A stretch of 64,000 nucleotides of DNA from Methanomassiliicoccus sp. (GCA_016109435.1 JAEILR010000020.1:62001-126000), one strand, 5' to 3'. Shown: positions 17,008 through 26,727, counted from the stretch's first letter. Notes: generated by a model not told the origin, from the sequence alone. Numbers and translations: made by a program.

Positions 17008-18155
17008 ACCTGCTCCATCGGCTCGGCGGCGTCACCGGCGTCGGCGCTCTCCTTGTTGCCGTTCATCCCCCTCAGGGACGAGTTGAGGAGGGCCCCGAAC
17101 ACCGCCAGAAGGAACCCGGCGACGATCTCGATGATGATCACCACTTGGTCATAGTCCCGGTACCCGAAGAACACCTGGGTCGCGTCCAGAGCCCCCTGGA
17201 TGATGAAACCCAGGGCGAAAATGGTGACCGATGCCACCAGGTAGGAGTACGTGAACGTGCCCTTCGAGAAGTAATCATTGATGAACAGCCCGACCTGAAA
17301 GGTGAAGTAGGCGAACACCCACATCCACATCATGCCGTTGATGAACTGCAGCAGCATCTCCAGGAGGTCCAGGTCCGGGGTGCCGAGAGCGGCGTCCAGG
17401 CCATAGAGGATTCCCAACAGGAACAGCATGCCGGACATGACCGCGAACGGTATGAGGGTGCTGCCCGAACGCACCGCCTTCCTGGCGTTCTGCCACCAGT
17501 CCCTGGTCCGATCGCCCACTTTATAGGCGAACGATATAAGATAGAGGCCGACCACCGCCCAGATCATCGCCAGGCCCATGCTGGTGAAGGAAACCTCCTG
17601 CGATCCGTTCCACAGCTGCAGGAAGGGATCTAGGAGCGCGAATATGCCGAAGACCAACAGCGCCAGTCCGATGGGTACGAGTATCCGCTTCCTGATCTTG
17701 TCGTCGTTCAGCATCTTGATCAGGATGTAATAAGTCCCTTCGACCGTGGGGGCCTGCTTGACGAACACCTTTCGGACCGAGTCGACCTTGACCCTGGAGG
17801 ACACCACCGGATAGATGTACTCGTCCTCCGCTCCGTCGGAGACCAGCACGACCCGGTCCGGCCGGACGGTGTCCAGCACCGTCTCCAGCTGGGTGGACAG
17901 CACGAGATCGCTCTCGTAGCCCACGCGAATGTCCCCGCAGATGGTGGCGATCTCGACGTCCATGCCCTTCTTCAGCATCTCGTCATAGAGACCGATCGCT
18001 GCCAGGAGAGTGTTGGTGTCCGAATCCTCGGCATCCTTGAGCCCCAGTCCAATGGCTGCGTTGAGATTATCCTCTCGCCCGATGAACGGACTGTTCAGGC
18101 CAGCCTTGACCCCGAAGTCGTCGTCACGGTCCACGCAAAGAACTAGGGTCCTCAT
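17004..18155 (-). CDS. DUF373 archaeal membrane protein
   Basis: 383 residues. The N-terminal half (1-150) is a soluble domain starting MRTLVLCVDRDDDFG and containing DRVVLVSDGAEDEYIYPVVS. The C-terminal half has about six membrane helices and a short acidic tail. This is the archaeal DUF373 layout; function unknown. It leads a two-gene operon with mptE. The start ATG 18155 lies about 30 nt from an A/T TATA region (18180-18193), implying a short leader. Confidence 0.85.
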   Translation of the reverse strand: MRTLVLCVDRDDDFGVKAGLNSPFIGREDNLNAAIGLGLKDAEDSDTNTLLAAIGLYDEMLKKGMDVEIATICGDIRVGYESDLVLSTQLETVLDTVRPDRVVLVSDGAEDEYIYPVVSSRVKVDSVRKVFVKQAPTVEGTYYILIKMLNDDKIRKRILVPIGLALLVFGIFALLDPFLQLWNGSQEVSFTSMGLAMIWAVVGLYLISFAYKVGDRTRDWWQNARKAVRSGSTLIPFAVMSGMLFLLGILYGLDAALGTPDLDLLEMLLQFINGMMWMWVFAYFTFQVGLFINDYFSKGTFTYSYLVASVTIFALGFIIQGALDATQVFFGYRDYDQVVIIIEIVAGFLLAVFGALLNSSLRGMNGNKESADAGDAAEPMEQV

Positions 18156-18504
18156 TCCGTCAAGCTATCCAGTTACCCACTTAATATATTTTTAGTGAGC
18201 CATGCTCGGAACGAGGGCCGTTCGACCGACGAGCGTCGATGTCCCTCCCCCCGCAGGTGCGCTAGAGCGAACAGTTCGACATGTCGGCGTTCGGCCGAGA
18301 ACGGCAACGTCATTATCATTATTCGAATGGATATCATTATGACCACAACCTGCCTCGTGGTCGGAAACGGACAGGAGCCAGCCGGCCCCGTCCTGAGGGT
18401 CCCTCGTGTCCGTGCTCTCGGCGAAGATAACTATATCTCAAAAGGTGAGTTTTCTGGCAAAACGATTATAATAATGGATGATAATCCAACGCGAAGGCAG
18501 GCTC
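18156..18504. other. divergent promoter region
   Basis: It holds the promoter of the DUF373-mptE operon on the left and that of the zinc-ribbon gene on the right (TATA-like gattataataat near 18465-18476). Open frames here are short and show no recognisable protein. No RNA gene is apparent. Confidence 0.5.
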
Positions 18505-19293
18505 ATGGAGAGGTCATCTGGTCTTAAGGAATGCCCCCGTTGCGGGCTTAGGAACCGTCAGGGGACTTGCCAATGCGATTTCTGTGGTTGGGATTTCAGG
18601 GCAGCGACCGATGACTGGATCGGCCAGGTCAATGATCTGGAGAACATCGGGAGGGGGATAGAGCCGGTGACCATGGACACCACCACCCGTTCCAAGATCG
18701 AGATGACCATGAAAAAGCCCTCCGAGATGCCGGTCGCGGAGAAGAAGCCGGATAAGCGCCTGGAAGTACCGCCCCACCTCTCGCTCGAGGACCGCGGGGA
18801 CGTTCTCGCCCAGGCCACCGAGGTGATGATGGCGGAAACCGAAGCGGAGACCTTCACCCCGGTGGAGGAATCGACCGTTGACCTCGATCAGCCGATGGCG
18901 GTCGAGGAACATGAGGTCCTCTCCCCTCCGGCCGAGGTAGTGGAGGCCTCTCCCGCCCCCGCCGCCCACGGCATCACCCTGCAGAGCGTCACCAGGATGC
19001 CTCAGTTCGTTCCCGCCGGCCTACTGTCGATGGGGCTCGCGGTGTATGTCCTGGATATCTACGTGGTTTCCATGGGCATCCTCAACGGGGCCCTGGCATG
19101 GGGGGTGTCCATCATCGCCTCGCTCCTCATGGCCTATGCGGTCATCCGTTATCTGCCGATGCTCATGCGCGGCAAGAAGGGGAAGGAGGACGAGGCGATC
19201 CTCTGTCCGGTCTGCCACGAATTGGTCTCCGATGAGGAGGCCAAATGCCCTTCCTGCGGGGTAAAGTTCAAGGATGCCCCCTCCAGGGAGTGA
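18505..19293 (+). CDS. membrane protein with N- and C-terminal zinc ribbons
   Basis: 262 residues. An N-terminal double CxxC ribbon (CPRCG, CDFCG) is followed by a long acidic, proline-containing linker (about 40-165). Then come two membrane helices separated by a short loop (about 175-220) and a C-terminal zinc ribbon (CPVC, CPSCG). ATG 18505 is chosen because the first cysteines follow directly and the TATA-like element is about 30 nt upstream; an ATG at 18478 would add nine residues. Function unknown. Four bases separate it from the next gene, so they are co-transcribed. Confidence 0.75.
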   Translation: MERSSGLKECPRCGLRNRQGTCQCDFCGWDFRAATDDWIGQVNDLENIGRGIEPVTMDTTTRSKIEMTMKKPSEMPVAEKKPDKRLEVPPHLSLEDRGDVLAQATEVMMAETEAETFTPVEESTVDLDQPMAVEEHEVLSPPAEVVEASPAPAAHGITLQSVTRMPQFVPAGLLSMGLAVYVLDIYVVSMGILNGALAWGVSIIASLLMAYAVIRYLPMLMRGKKGKEDEAILCPVCHELVSDEEAKCPSCGVKFKDAPSRE

Positions 19294-19297
19294 ACGC

Positions 19298-19933
19298 ATG
19301 AGGATAATCTGGCACGGCCACTCTTGTTTTGAGGTGAAGGATGCGGTGACCGTGGTCATGGACCCTCATGACGGCAAGTCCATCGGCATCAAGGCCCCCA
19401 TGGTGAGGGCGGATATCGTTCTGGTGACCCACGACCATTTCGACCATAACTGCGTGAGGATCGTGAAGGGCGACCCATCGGTGGTCCGGGAACCGGGAGA
19501 GCGCTCCCTCAAGGGCATAAAGATAACCGGTCTGGCCACCTACCACGACCAGGAGAACGGGGCGAAGCGGGGCCGCAACATCATCTACCGCTTCGACATG
19601 GACGGGATCAGGTTCTGCCACTGCGGGGACCTCGGACATGACCTGACCGAAGAGCAGGCGCGGGCGGTCGGGCCTATCGACGTGCTGTTCATCCCCGTGG
19701 GCGGGGTATTCACCATCGACGGAGGGGAGGCCCTTCAGCTGGTCAAGAAGCTAAGGCCCAAGGTGGTCATACCGATGCATTTCCGCTGGGGCGGGCTGTC
19801 CATCTCCATACAGACAATAGATCCCTTTCTCAAGGACATCCCTGAGGACGCTGTGCTCAGGGTCGGAAACGAGGTGGACTTCACCCGAGAGGACCTGCCG
19901 ACCAGCACGGAGGTCTGGGTTTTCTCTCCCTGA
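19298..19933 (+). CDS. UPF0173 metal-dependent hydrolase (metallo-beta-lactamase fold)
   Basis: 211 residues with the family start WHGHSCFEV, the metal-binding THDHFDHN motif, CGDLGH and a C-terminal PMHFRWG, together the histidines and aspartates of the two-metal site. Members resemble UlaG/RNase Z-type hydrolases; the substrate is unknown. GGGAGTGA lies just before ATG 19298; the upstream extension in frame lies inside the previous gene. It ends 3 bp from the convergent isochorismatase gene. Confidence 0.85.
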   Translation: MRIIWHGHSCFEVKDAVTVVMDPHDGKSIGIKAPMVRADIVLVTHDHFDHNCVRIVKGDPSVVREPGERSLKGIKITGLATYHDQENGAKRGRNIIYRFDMDGIRFCHCGDLGHDLTEEQARAVGPIDVLFIPVGGVFTIDGGEALQLVKKLRPKVVIPMHFRWGGLSISIQTIDPFLKDIPEDAVLRVGNEVDFTREDLPTSTEVWVFSP

Positions 19934-19936
19934 ACC

Positions 19937-20515
19937 TCACTTGATCCGCTTGGACATCGCTCGGAACTCCGGGGTGCCGGCGCATCGAAGCAACTGAAAG
20001 ATGACCGTTTCCGTCGTAGTGACCACTGCGCCCGCGGCCCGAATATTATCGACGGCGGTCTCTTTATCCACGCTCTTGCGGGAGCACACAGCGTCCCTGA
20101 CGACGTGGACCGAGCACCCCCGGGCGATCAGGTCCAGACAGGTCTGGTATATGCAGATGTGAGCCTCCATGCCCACCACTACGATGGTCCCGCGGCCCGC
20201 TGAGCGCAGCCTCGCGGCGATCGCCTCCGTGTCGAGGCAGCTGAAGGTGATCTTGTCCAACGGCTCGAACTCCCCGGCCGCGCTGGCGATCGCTTCGATC
20301 GTCCCTCCCAGGCCCCTGGGGTTCTGCTCGGTGATGGTCACCGGCAGGTCGAGCAGCCTCGCCAGTTCGAGCAGATGGCCGATGTTGGCCACCGTTCCGT
20401 CCCTCTCCGGCATGGCCGGGACCAAGCGTTCCTGGACGTCGACGACCAGAAGCTGAACGTCCTCCTTGTCGAGCAGAAACCTGGCGGGATCAGAGCGGTG
20501 ATCGGCAGAGCTCAC
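19937..20515 (-). CDS. isochorismatase-family cysteine hydrolase
   Basis: 192 residues with the cysteine-hydrolase fold: catalytic aspartate in LLVVDVQ, a lysine in LDKITFSCLD and the catalytic cysteine region GMEAHICIYQTC. This is the YcaC/nicotinamidase-like group; the substrate is unknown. The start is uncertain: GTG 20515 is used here, TTG 20539 is possible, and neither has a good ribosome site. It lies about 60 bp after the aIF6 gene and may be the last gene of the ribosomal operon. Confidence 0.8.
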   Translation of the reverse strand: MSSADHRSDPARFLLDKEDVQLLVVDVQERLVPAMPERDGTVANIGHLLELARLLDLPVTITEQNPRGLGGTIEAIASAAGEFEPLDKITFSCLDTEAIAARLRSAGRGTIVVVGMEAHICIYQTCLDLIARGCSVHVVRDAVCSRKSVDKETAVDNIRAAGAVVTTTETVIFQLLRCAGTPEFRAMSKRIK

Positions 20516-20577
20516 GATAGGAGGAGGGAGAACGAGCAAAAGAGACTATCGCTCGAGGACGTTCCATTGGGAAAAGA

Positions 20578-21234
20578 TCACGGGAACAGGGCGTCCTCGA
20601 CCCTGCCCAGTTCGATGGGGGTGGAACGGAACCCGACCGCCGCTCCCTTGCTGTTGGCGATCATGCACGCGCCTACCAAAGGAGCCCCATAATTGAGCGT
20701 CCCGATGGCGGTCGGCACCTTGAACAGAGAGCGCAGCATCTCCAGCTCGGCCTTGGTGGTGGAGGGATGGCAAAGCACGCCCTTGTTGGTAGCCGCGCAT
20801 ACCGAGCCAACGGTCTTGTGACCGGCTACCATGCCCTGTACGATCTCGACCTGGAGCGCTTCCTTGATCTGCTTTATGGCCGTCGGTCCCAGGTCGGGGT
20901 TGACCAGGGCGGCGTTGTCGTTGACCAGGATGTTGTTCCCGCAGGCGTTCAGGCGGTCCTTGATCCGCTTGAAGGTCATCTCCTTCCTGAAGGGGCGGAC
21001 CTCCGCCAGGGTGGCCATGCCGGTGGTGATGGCCCCATAGGAGTTCATCGCGGTGAGAGTTCCCAAGATGGTGGACGTGGCCAGGGAGGTGGGCATCGCT
21101 CTAACGTTCATCCCCTCCTCGATGTCGGCCACCAGGCCCTCCGGCGCGTCCAGGGGGACTAGGGCGAGGCTCTCATTGGCCACACAGTACACTCCGACGA
21201 ACGGATTACCATTGTAGCTGGAGAGCTTCAGCAT
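20578..21234 (-). CDS. eif6: translation initiation factor aIF6
   Basis: 218-residue anti-association factor that binds the large ribosomal subunit. It begins MLKLSSYNGNPFVGVYCVAN and shows the pseudo-fivefold repeats, with NDNAALVNPDLG and VGSVCAATNKGVLCHP typical of the family. It lies 13 bp after L31e in the conserved archaeal S19e-PDCD5-L39e-L31e-aIF6 order, which supports the assignment. Confidence 0.96.
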   Translation of the reverse strand: MLKLSSYNGNPFVGVYCVANESLALVPLDAPEGLVADIEEGMNVRAMPTSLATSTILGTLTAMNSYGAITTGMATLAEVRPFRKEMTFKRIKDRLNACGNNILVNDNAALVNPDLGPTAIKQIKEALQVEIVQGMVAGHKTVGSVCAATNKGVLCHPSTTKAELEMLRSLFKVPTAIGTLNYGAPLVGACMIANSKGAAVGFRSTPIELGRVEDALFP

Positions 21235-21247
21235 GAAAACACCGCAT

Positions 21248-21520
21248 TCACTCTTCTACTGTGGCGTCTTCAGGGAGGGAAACCTCTACCAGTCCGTCCT
21301 CGAACTTTACCGCCTTCACGGTGATGTGCATGGGCGGCTTGTGGATGCCATTGGCCCATATGGCCTCGTTGAGGCGGTGATCGATCCAGATGTTGTCCTC
21401 CTTGGCCTTCATGTGGCGGACGACATGTTCCCGGATCTCGTTGATGGCCCTCTTTGCCTTCTTGGAGCGGGGGGCTGCCTTGGTCTTCTTGAGCGTGATG
21501 TTCATTACCTTCTCATCCAT
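21248..21520 (-). CDS. rpl31e: large ribosomal subunit protein L31e
   Basis: 90 residues with the L31e core (SKKAKRAINEIREHVVRHMK, DNIWIDHRLNEAIWANG, PPMHITVKAVKFEDG). ATG 21520 is chosen: AAGGAGTGATC stands at the right distance, while a GTG at 21529 would add three residues. The TGA stop of L39e (21526-21528) overlaps that ribosome site, showing tight coupling. Confidence 0.95.
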   Translation of the reverse strand: MDEKVMNITLKKTKAAPRSKKAKRAINEIREHVVRHMKAKEDNIWIDHRLNEAIWANGIHKPPMHITVKAVKFEDGLVEVSLPEDATVEE

Positions 21521-21525
21521 GGAGA

Positions 21526-21681
21526 TCACTCCTTGAGCTTGCTGTGCCTCCAGCTCCTCCTCTTGGGATGCCGGAGAACGGTCCTGTTGGTCCTTATCAT
21601 GACCCAGGCAGGTACCCTGCGGTTTGACTTTTCCGCCCTCAGTAGGCGGGTCTTCATTGCTGACGGCTTGTTCCTGGCCAT
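21526..21681 (-). CDS. rpl39e: large ribosomal subunit protein L39e
   Basis: Found by translating the gap between PDCD5 and L31e: 51 residues beginning [20 protein letters not shown], with [16 protein letters not shown] and a basic end [13 protein letters not shown]. This is the complete L39e, a tiny protein lining the exit tunnel. Its start ATG 21681 lies 4 bp after the PDCD5 stop. It is easily missed because it is so short. Confidence 0.95.
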   Translation of the reverse strand: MARNKPSAMKTRLLRAEKSNRRVPAWVMIRTNRTVLRHPKRRSWRHSKLKE

Positions 21682-21685
21682 AAGA

Positions 21686-22027
21686 TTACACCCTCTCTAT
21701 CTTGATGTCTCTCTTCTGCGGCGACACTTTCCTTAGGATCGTCTTCAAGGTGTTGTCGTCGATCTGGTTCTGGATCCTGCCCATCTGCATCAACTGGATG
21801 AGCTGGTCCTCTACTGATGCGGCCACGTCCGGATATGCCATCCGGACCTTGGCCAAGCGTTCCCGGGCCTCGGGGGTAAGGATCTGCCTCATGATCTCGA
21901 CGCGGGCGGCCTCCATCTGCTTCTGCCTTTCGGCCATCATGGCCTGCTGCTGAAGCTGGGAATCCTGGGACTGCTGCATCTGAGCCATTTTACGGCGACG
22001 AAGTTCCTCGAGCTCGGCATCCTGCAT
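21686..22027 (-). CDS. PDCD5 (TFAR19)-family DNA-binding protein
   Basis: 113 residues, highly helical: a glutamine/methionine-rich N-terminal helix ([14 protein letters not shown]), the core [20 protein letters not shown] and the basic C-terminus [15 protein letters not shown]. The family is found beside ribosomal genes in archaea; nucleic-acid binding is reported for relatives, but the exact role is unknown. It is co-transcribed with S19e. Confidence 0.92.
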   Translation of the reverse strand: MQDAELEELRRRKMAQMQQSQDSQLQQQAMMAERQKQMEAARVEIMRQILTPEARERLAKVRMAYPDVAASVEDQLIQLMQMGRIQNQIDDNTLKTILRKVSPQKRDIKIERV

Positions 22028-22046
22028 CCAATCACACCTTCCAGGA

Positions 22047-22472
22047 TCAGTGGGTCTCGTCGAATACTGCCTTGGCGGCCTTGTCCAACATGGCCTGTCC
22101 CTTGGGAGTAATGACCCTTCCGTCCCTCTTGTGCTTGGCGATGAGACCCGACTGCTCCAGCTGGATCAGGCAACGGCGGGCGATGGCCCTGCTGCCCTTA
22201 ACGGCCCGGTTGGGCTTGGAACCGCGGTCGGCGAAGCCGCCATACTCAGCGGAGAGCCTGGAGGTCCCAATGGGGCCCTTCAGGTAAACCTTCCTCAGAA
22301 CAGAGGCCGACCGAGTGTACCACCAGTCCTCCTGGACGGGGGCTTTCTCGGTGTGCCTTCCGGTCTTTGCGAACTCTGCCCATTCCGGGACCTTAATCGT
22401 GTCGATCTGCTTCAGCTCTGCCGCTGCCTTGGCGATAAGCTTCTCCGGCGGGACATCATAGACTGTGACCAT
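22047..22472 (-). CDS. rps19e: small ribosomal subunit protein S19e
   Basis: 141 residues with the S19e signature (VPEWAEFAKTGRHTEKAP, DWWYTRSASVLRKVYL, GSRAIARRCLIQLEQSGL). First gene of the ribosomal operon; GAGGTAGG stands before ATG 22472. A TATA box at 22541-22551 lies about 70 nt upstream. Confidence 0.96.
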   Translation of the reverse strand: MVTVYDVPPEKLIAKAAAELKQIDTIKVPEWAEFAKTGRHTEKAPVQEDWWYTRSASVLRKVYLKGPIGTSRLSAEYGGFADRGSKPNRAVKGSRAIARRCLIQLEQSGLIAKHKRDGRVITPKGQAMLDKAAKAVFDETH

Positions 22473-22540
22473 CTGACCTACCTCGAAATGATATCAATAC
22501 TATCCAAGAGTGGATAATGCCTACCGCATTAATATGGAGG

Positions 22541-22551
22541 TATTATAAAAG
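22541..22551 (-). promoter_or_regulatory. TATA box of the S19e operon
   Basis: The minus strand reads GCTTTTATAATA, predicting a start near 22520 and a leader of about 48 nt with a Shine-Dalgarno. The rest of 22552-22770 holds no gene; some G/C-rich stems (for example around 22590-22680) are seen but not assignable. Confidence 0.6.
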
Positions 22552-22771
22552 CGTTTCCAGGATACAGTACTCCTGGAGAGTCCTCGGCCCCCGATAGCCA
22601 GACCGACGTGCCTGGAACAGCGCCGGTCGGTGGCCTCGAAGATCGTCCCCTGAGAGGGGCGGAAACCGATGCTGGTAATAATATGGGTATCCATCCGTCC
22701 TATTTAAATCGATACGCGGTCCGGCCCCAGAGCGCCGCCCGGACCTCCAGGCCTCTCGGGGACTGCGACGG

Positions 22772-22781
22772 TCTAAAATAG
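22772..22781 (+). promoter_or_regulatory. TATA-like element for leaderless ubiX
   Basis: tctaaaatag is centred about 26 nt before ATG 22803, so the mRNA would start at or next to the start codon. A stronger A/T box (tatttaaatc, 22701-22710) could drive a longer transcript. Confidence 0.45.
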
Positions 22782-22802
22782 GACGGACGGGTTATTCGCC
22801 GC

Positions 22803-23345
22803 ATGCGTTACGTCGTGGCCATCACCGGGTGCTCCGGGGTCCGTTACGGGGTCAGGCTCCTTGAGGAGCTGGAAGGGGACAAGGAGCTGGTGGTATCGGA
22901 TATGGGCAGACGGGTGCTGGAGCATGAGACCGACATCAGCAGCGATGACCTCAACGCGCTGGCCGATGATGTCTACGATGACCATGACCTGTTCGCTCCC
23001 CCCGCCTCGGGCACCCACGTGATCGATGCTATGATCGTATGTCCCTGCTCCCAGTCCACCATGGCCAAGCTGGCGGCAGGGGTGTCGGACAGCCTTCTCA
23101 CCCGGGCGGCGTCGGTATGCCTGAAGGAGCACCGCAAGCTGATCCTGGTGCCCCGGGAAACGCCGCTGAACACCATCATGCTGGAGAACGAGCTGCGCCT
23201 GGCAAGGGCCGGAGCGATAATCCTTCCCGCTTCACCGGCCTTCTACCAGGAGCCGAGGAGCGTGGAGATGCTCATCGATTTCGTGATCGGCAAGATTCTG
23301 GACCAGCTGGGACAAGAGCACGATCTCTTCAAGCGCTGGGAATGA
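22803..23345 (+). CDS. ubiX: UbiX-type flavin prenyltransferase
   Basis: 180-residue flavoprotein of the UbiX/Pad1 family, which prenylates FMN to make the cofactor of UbiD decarboxylases. Seen: ITGCSGVRYGVRLLEEL at the flavin site, the CPCSQSTMAKLA segment and the hallmark LVPRETPLNTIMLENELRLA plus LPASPAFY. No ubiD is in the window. No ribosome site precedes the ATG, consistent with leaderless expression. Confidence 0.93.
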   Translation: MRYVVAITGCSGVRYGVRLLEELEGDKELVVSDMGRRVLEHETDISSDDLNALADDVYDDHDLFAPPASGTHVIDAMIVCPCSQSTMAKLAAGVSDSLLTRAASVCLKEHRKLILVPRETPLNTIMLENELRLARAGAIILPASPAFYQEPRSVEMLIDFVIGKILDQLGQEHDLFKRWE

Positions 23346-23372
23346 AGAAAAGGAAAAAGCGTGGAAAGGGTT

Positions 23373-26300
23373 TCAGGCCTGCTTTTCAGCCTCGGTCGCC
23401 GGCCGCAGCCCGGCCTCGGCCTCCGTGAGAGCCTCGACGCGTTTGCGATTACGCTTCTCGTTCATCCGCCGGAGCGGCCCGGGCGCCCACCAGTTCCACT
23501 TGCCCAGAAGGGACATGATCGCCGGCACCATGTACATGCGCACGATGATCGCGTCCAACAGGATGGCGAACATCAAGGCGAAGCCGAACTGCTTGAGCAG
23601 GAAGCCGTTGGATAGCATCATCGAGCCGAACGCCGCGGCCATGATGATGCCGCAAGCGGTGATGATGGCGCCGGTCTGCTCGACAGCGTACACGATGGCC
23701 TCGTTGTTGCTCTTGCCCTTGGCCACCTCCTCCCTGACCCGAGTGGTGAGCAGGATATCGTAATCCATCCCCAGGCCCATGCACACCAGCAGCAGGATCA
23801 ACGGCACCATGTACAGGATGGGCTGTCCCAGGACGTCCTGGAACAGCAGCAGGGTCACCGCCAGGGTCCAGGATATGCTGAGGAGGATGGTCAGTATCGA
23901 CCTCAGGGGGTTGATCATGGAGCCCAGGACGAACATCAGGACGAGATAGATGCCCACGACGACCAGTATGGCCATGGTACCGAAGTCCTCCTGGGTCATG
24001 ACCGAGATGTCGAACATCGAGGCGGTCGCCCCGCCGACCAGGACCTGGGAGATCCCGTTCGTCCCCTGGTTCTCGGAAGCGACGTCCCTTAGCACCTGAA
24101 TGGTGTCGATGGAACTCATGTCGAAGGGCTCGGCCTCGAAGGTCACGGTGAGCAGCACCGATCTGCCGTCCTCGCTGACCATATTGCCGATGATGGCACT
24201 GTACTCGCTCATCAGGGTGCTGTTCGCATAGTCTATGGGCACCCCGTAAGGCCGCGTGGGGCCGGTGAGCTGCTTGACATTTTCCAGTCCCGCCATCGTC
24301 GATGACAGGTCCTCGATGGCGGCCATCGCCGTGGCGTCGAAGGTCCCGTTGTTAAGGACCGCGGAGTCCATCTGCACCGCTACCTGGGTAGGGGTGATCT
24401 TTCCCCCGCCGAACCCATCCTGGAGTACGTTGAGGCCCTGCTTGCTCTCAGTATCCGCCATCTGGCCGATGAAGTCATAGCTGGTATCGACCGACAGGGC
24501 GAGATAGGTGGTGGGTATGGAGATCAGCACCGCCGCGATCAGGATGACCTTGGCGTGCTTGATGGAGAACTTGGCGGTGCGGGTGAAATAGGTTGGCTTG
24601 GTGCGCACCTTCTCCGGCCGGTCCATCTTGGCCGGCCAGAAGATGCGGTCGCCGAGCAGCATCAGGACGGAGGGGAGCAGGGTCAGGGCCACCAGCAGGG
24701 CGACGGTTATCCCTATCGAGATAGTTATGCCCATCGACTGCATCAGGGAGAACTGCCCGATGGACAGCACCCCGAACCCGATGATGACCGTGGCGCCGGA
24801 AGTGGCGATGCTCTCCCCGGCCCAGGTCACCGCTTGATGGACGGCATCGTTCTTGTTCCGCCCCCTCTTCCTCTCCTCCCGATATCGCGACAATATGAAG
24901 ATGCAGTAGTCGCATCCTGCACCCATCATCGCCGTTAGCATCAATGTCAGCACGGAGTAGTGGATGGACATGACGTACGCGCCGATGAAGAACACCGCCG
25001 CGTAGCTGATGGCCAGGGCGATCCCGATGGCCATCGGCGGGATGGAGGATGCCACGAATGAGCGGAAGAACAGCCCGATTAGGACCAGGACCAGGATTAT
25101 GGTTATCGGCTCGATGATGGCCAGGTCCTCGAAGGTGCTGGTCTCCATATCGGCGTTCAGCGCGTCCGTCCCAGTGACATAGGATCTAACCGACGTTCCA
25201 GCGATACTATCGCCGGTTATCCCTCGGACCGTGTTCAGAGTTGACCGCCCGGGGTTAGAGTTGTCCTCCACCGGAGCGAAGGTCAGCGTCATCAGCATGG
25301 TGGAGTTGTCCGGAGACACCAGCTGTCCGATAATGTCAGATGGGATCTTGATGGGGAAGTCACTGAGGGACGAGTTCGCCACGATGCTCCGGCTCAGTTC
25401 CAACGCCTTGATGGCATCGAACTCGCCCATGGCCCCCGCCTCCGCCACCACCCAGGGCTGGGGGGCGATGGTGTTGGCCACCGAGGGCATCGAAGCGATC
25501 ACCTGGGAAAGGGAGGCGGAGCGCATCGCCGCGTCGTTGTACCCGGCGAGGCCCCCGAGGGCCGAGCGGACCCCCAGGAACATGTCCCTGGTGGCCTGGT
25601 CCGGTATGCTCTCCCCGAAGGTGAGGGAAACGGCCATGACCCCAGCCTCGAACTGCTGGTCCGACGGTTCCGTACCCAGGGAGGTCCACCATGCGTAGGT
25701 GGCGTTGAGATACTCCCCGACCAGCGAGGCCTGGCCCGCGGGCATTCCCGAGGTCATGGACGCGATGTTCTGCTCGAACACCTGCTTGGTCAACCCGCTG
25801 ACATTGGCGAAGTCGACGGGCGAAGATGCGAACGCGGAGTTCACCTGGTCAAGGAAGAGCTTTTCCTCCTCGGCCATAGGGAGGCCGTCCAGGAATGCGG
25901 GGAAGGCCGCGGAGTGAGCGGTCGAAGCCCGCTGCGAGGGTTGGGAGGCCTGGTCCGCGGTCTCGTTCCAGCCTCCCATGAACGCTTGATACCATCCTAA
26001 CATGAAGGCCTGCTGCTCCGGTCCGAGCCCCTGGGCCTGGAAGTCCAGCTGGGCGCGGAAGGTCTGATAGGCGAGGTCGTCGACCTGCTGGACGGTCAGG
26101 GTCGAATCGGCCGCGGCAATGCCTTCCCAGGTCTGGACGTGACCCTCGGGGATCCCATAAAGGGCGCCGGCCGACCGATTCACCTCAGCCCACAGGGCGC
26201 GGTATTCCTGGGGAACGCCGAAGATGAGAAGAGCGGTCTGGTTGGCCCCGACATAGGCGGAGTTGAGAGCTTTGATGACGTTGAGGGTGTACTTCTCGGT

Positions 26301-26651
26301 AACGCTGTAGATGGAGGTGACCTCGACCTTGTCCATGTCACCGTTGAGGTAGGCGTCAGCGATGCCCTTCTGGATGTTCAGGACCACGTTCTTGGTCTCC
26401 TGGTCCATAACGTTCGAGGACGTCAGGACGATGAGCGTGGTTGGCTGGTCGGAAAGGCTCCCGAAGTTATCGGAGATGAATTGGTTGGCGATGGACGACT
26501 CCAGGTCCGCCGGCGCCATCTCTGTCTCCTCGTACTGGACGACACCGGTCGCCAGTGGGGCGAAGGGGATGGCGATGAGCAATGCCACGATCCATGCGAT
26601 GATTATCAGCTTGTACCGCTTGGTGATGAGATCAGCCAGACCTGCGAACAT
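23373..26651 (-). CDS. MMPL/RND-superfamily membrane exporter
   Basis: 1092 residues. It has a pseudo-duplicated RND layout: a single helix near the N-terminus followed by a large external domain (about 40-510), five helices (about 515-670), a second helix with an external loop, and a final five-helix bundle (about 900-1060). A charged tail ends in LRPATEAEKQA. MGAGCDYCIFILSRYREE and MGLGMDYDILLTTRVREE are the paired family motifs. Substrates could be lipids or hydrophobic compounds. ATG 26651 follows GGAG at the right distance. It is transcribed divergently from a TetR gene that probably represses it. Confidence 0.88.
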   Translation of the reverse strand: MFAGLADLITKRYKLIIIAWIVALLIAIPFAPLATGVVQYEETEMAPADLESSIANQFISDNFGSLSDQPTTLIVLTSSNVMDQETKNVVLNIQKGIADAYLNGDMDKVEVTSIYSVTEKYTLNVIKALNSAYVGANQTALLIFGVPQEYRALWAEVNRSAGALYGIPEGHVQTWEGIAAADSTLTVQQVDDLAYQTFRAQLDFQAQGLGPEQQAFMLGWYQAFMGGWNETADQASQPSQRASTAHSAAFPAFLDGLPMAEEEKLFLDQVNSAFASSPVDFANVSGLTKQVFEQNIASMTSGMPAGQASLVGEYLNATYAWWTSLGTEPSDQQFEAGVMAVSLTFGESIPDQATRDMFLGVRSALGGLAGYNDAAMRSASLSQVIASMPSVANTIAPQPWVVAEAGAMGEFDAIKALELSRSIVANSSLSDFPIKIPSDIIGQLVSPDNSTMLMTLTFAPVEDNSNPGRSTLNTVRGITGDSIAGTSVRSYVTGTDALNADMETSTFEDLAIIEPITIILVLVLIGLFFRSFVASSIPPMAIGIALAISYAAVFFIGAYVMSIHYSVLTLMLTAMMGAGCDYCIFILSRYREERKRGRNKNDAVHQAVTWAGESIATSGATVIIGFGVLSIGQFSLMQSMGITISIGITVALLVALTLLPSVLMLLGDRIFWPAKMDRPEKVRTKPTYFTRTAKFSIKHAKVILIAAVLISIPTTYLALSVDTSYDFIGQMADTESKQGLNVLQDGFGGGKITPTQVAVQMDSAVLNNGTFDATAMAAIEDLSSTMAGLENVKQLTGPTRPYGVPIDYANSTLMSEYSAIIGNMVSEDGRSVLLTVTFEAEPFDMSSIDTIQVLRDVASENQGTNGISQVLVGGATASMFDISVMTQEDFGTMAILVVVGIYLVLMFVLGSMINPLRSILTILLSISWTLAVTLLLFQDVLGQPILYMVPLILLLVCMGLGMDYDILLTTRVREEVAKGKSNNEAIVYAVEQTGAIITACGIIMAAAFGSMMLSNGFLLKQFGFALMFAILLDAIIVRMYMVPAIMSLLGKWNWWAPGPLRRMNEKRNRKRVEALTEAEAGLRPATEAEKQA

Positions 26652-26727
26652 GAGCACTCCGTCACATTGGCGTCGAGCGTCCGGATGTGGGGCCCAACCG
26701 CCTTTCTCGAAGTGAAGCCAGGATTTG

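Noticed and set aside
18195-18527. 110-residue frame upstream of the zinc-ribbon membrane protein
   Set aside because: No domain, overlaps the promoter region and the next gene's start in another frame.
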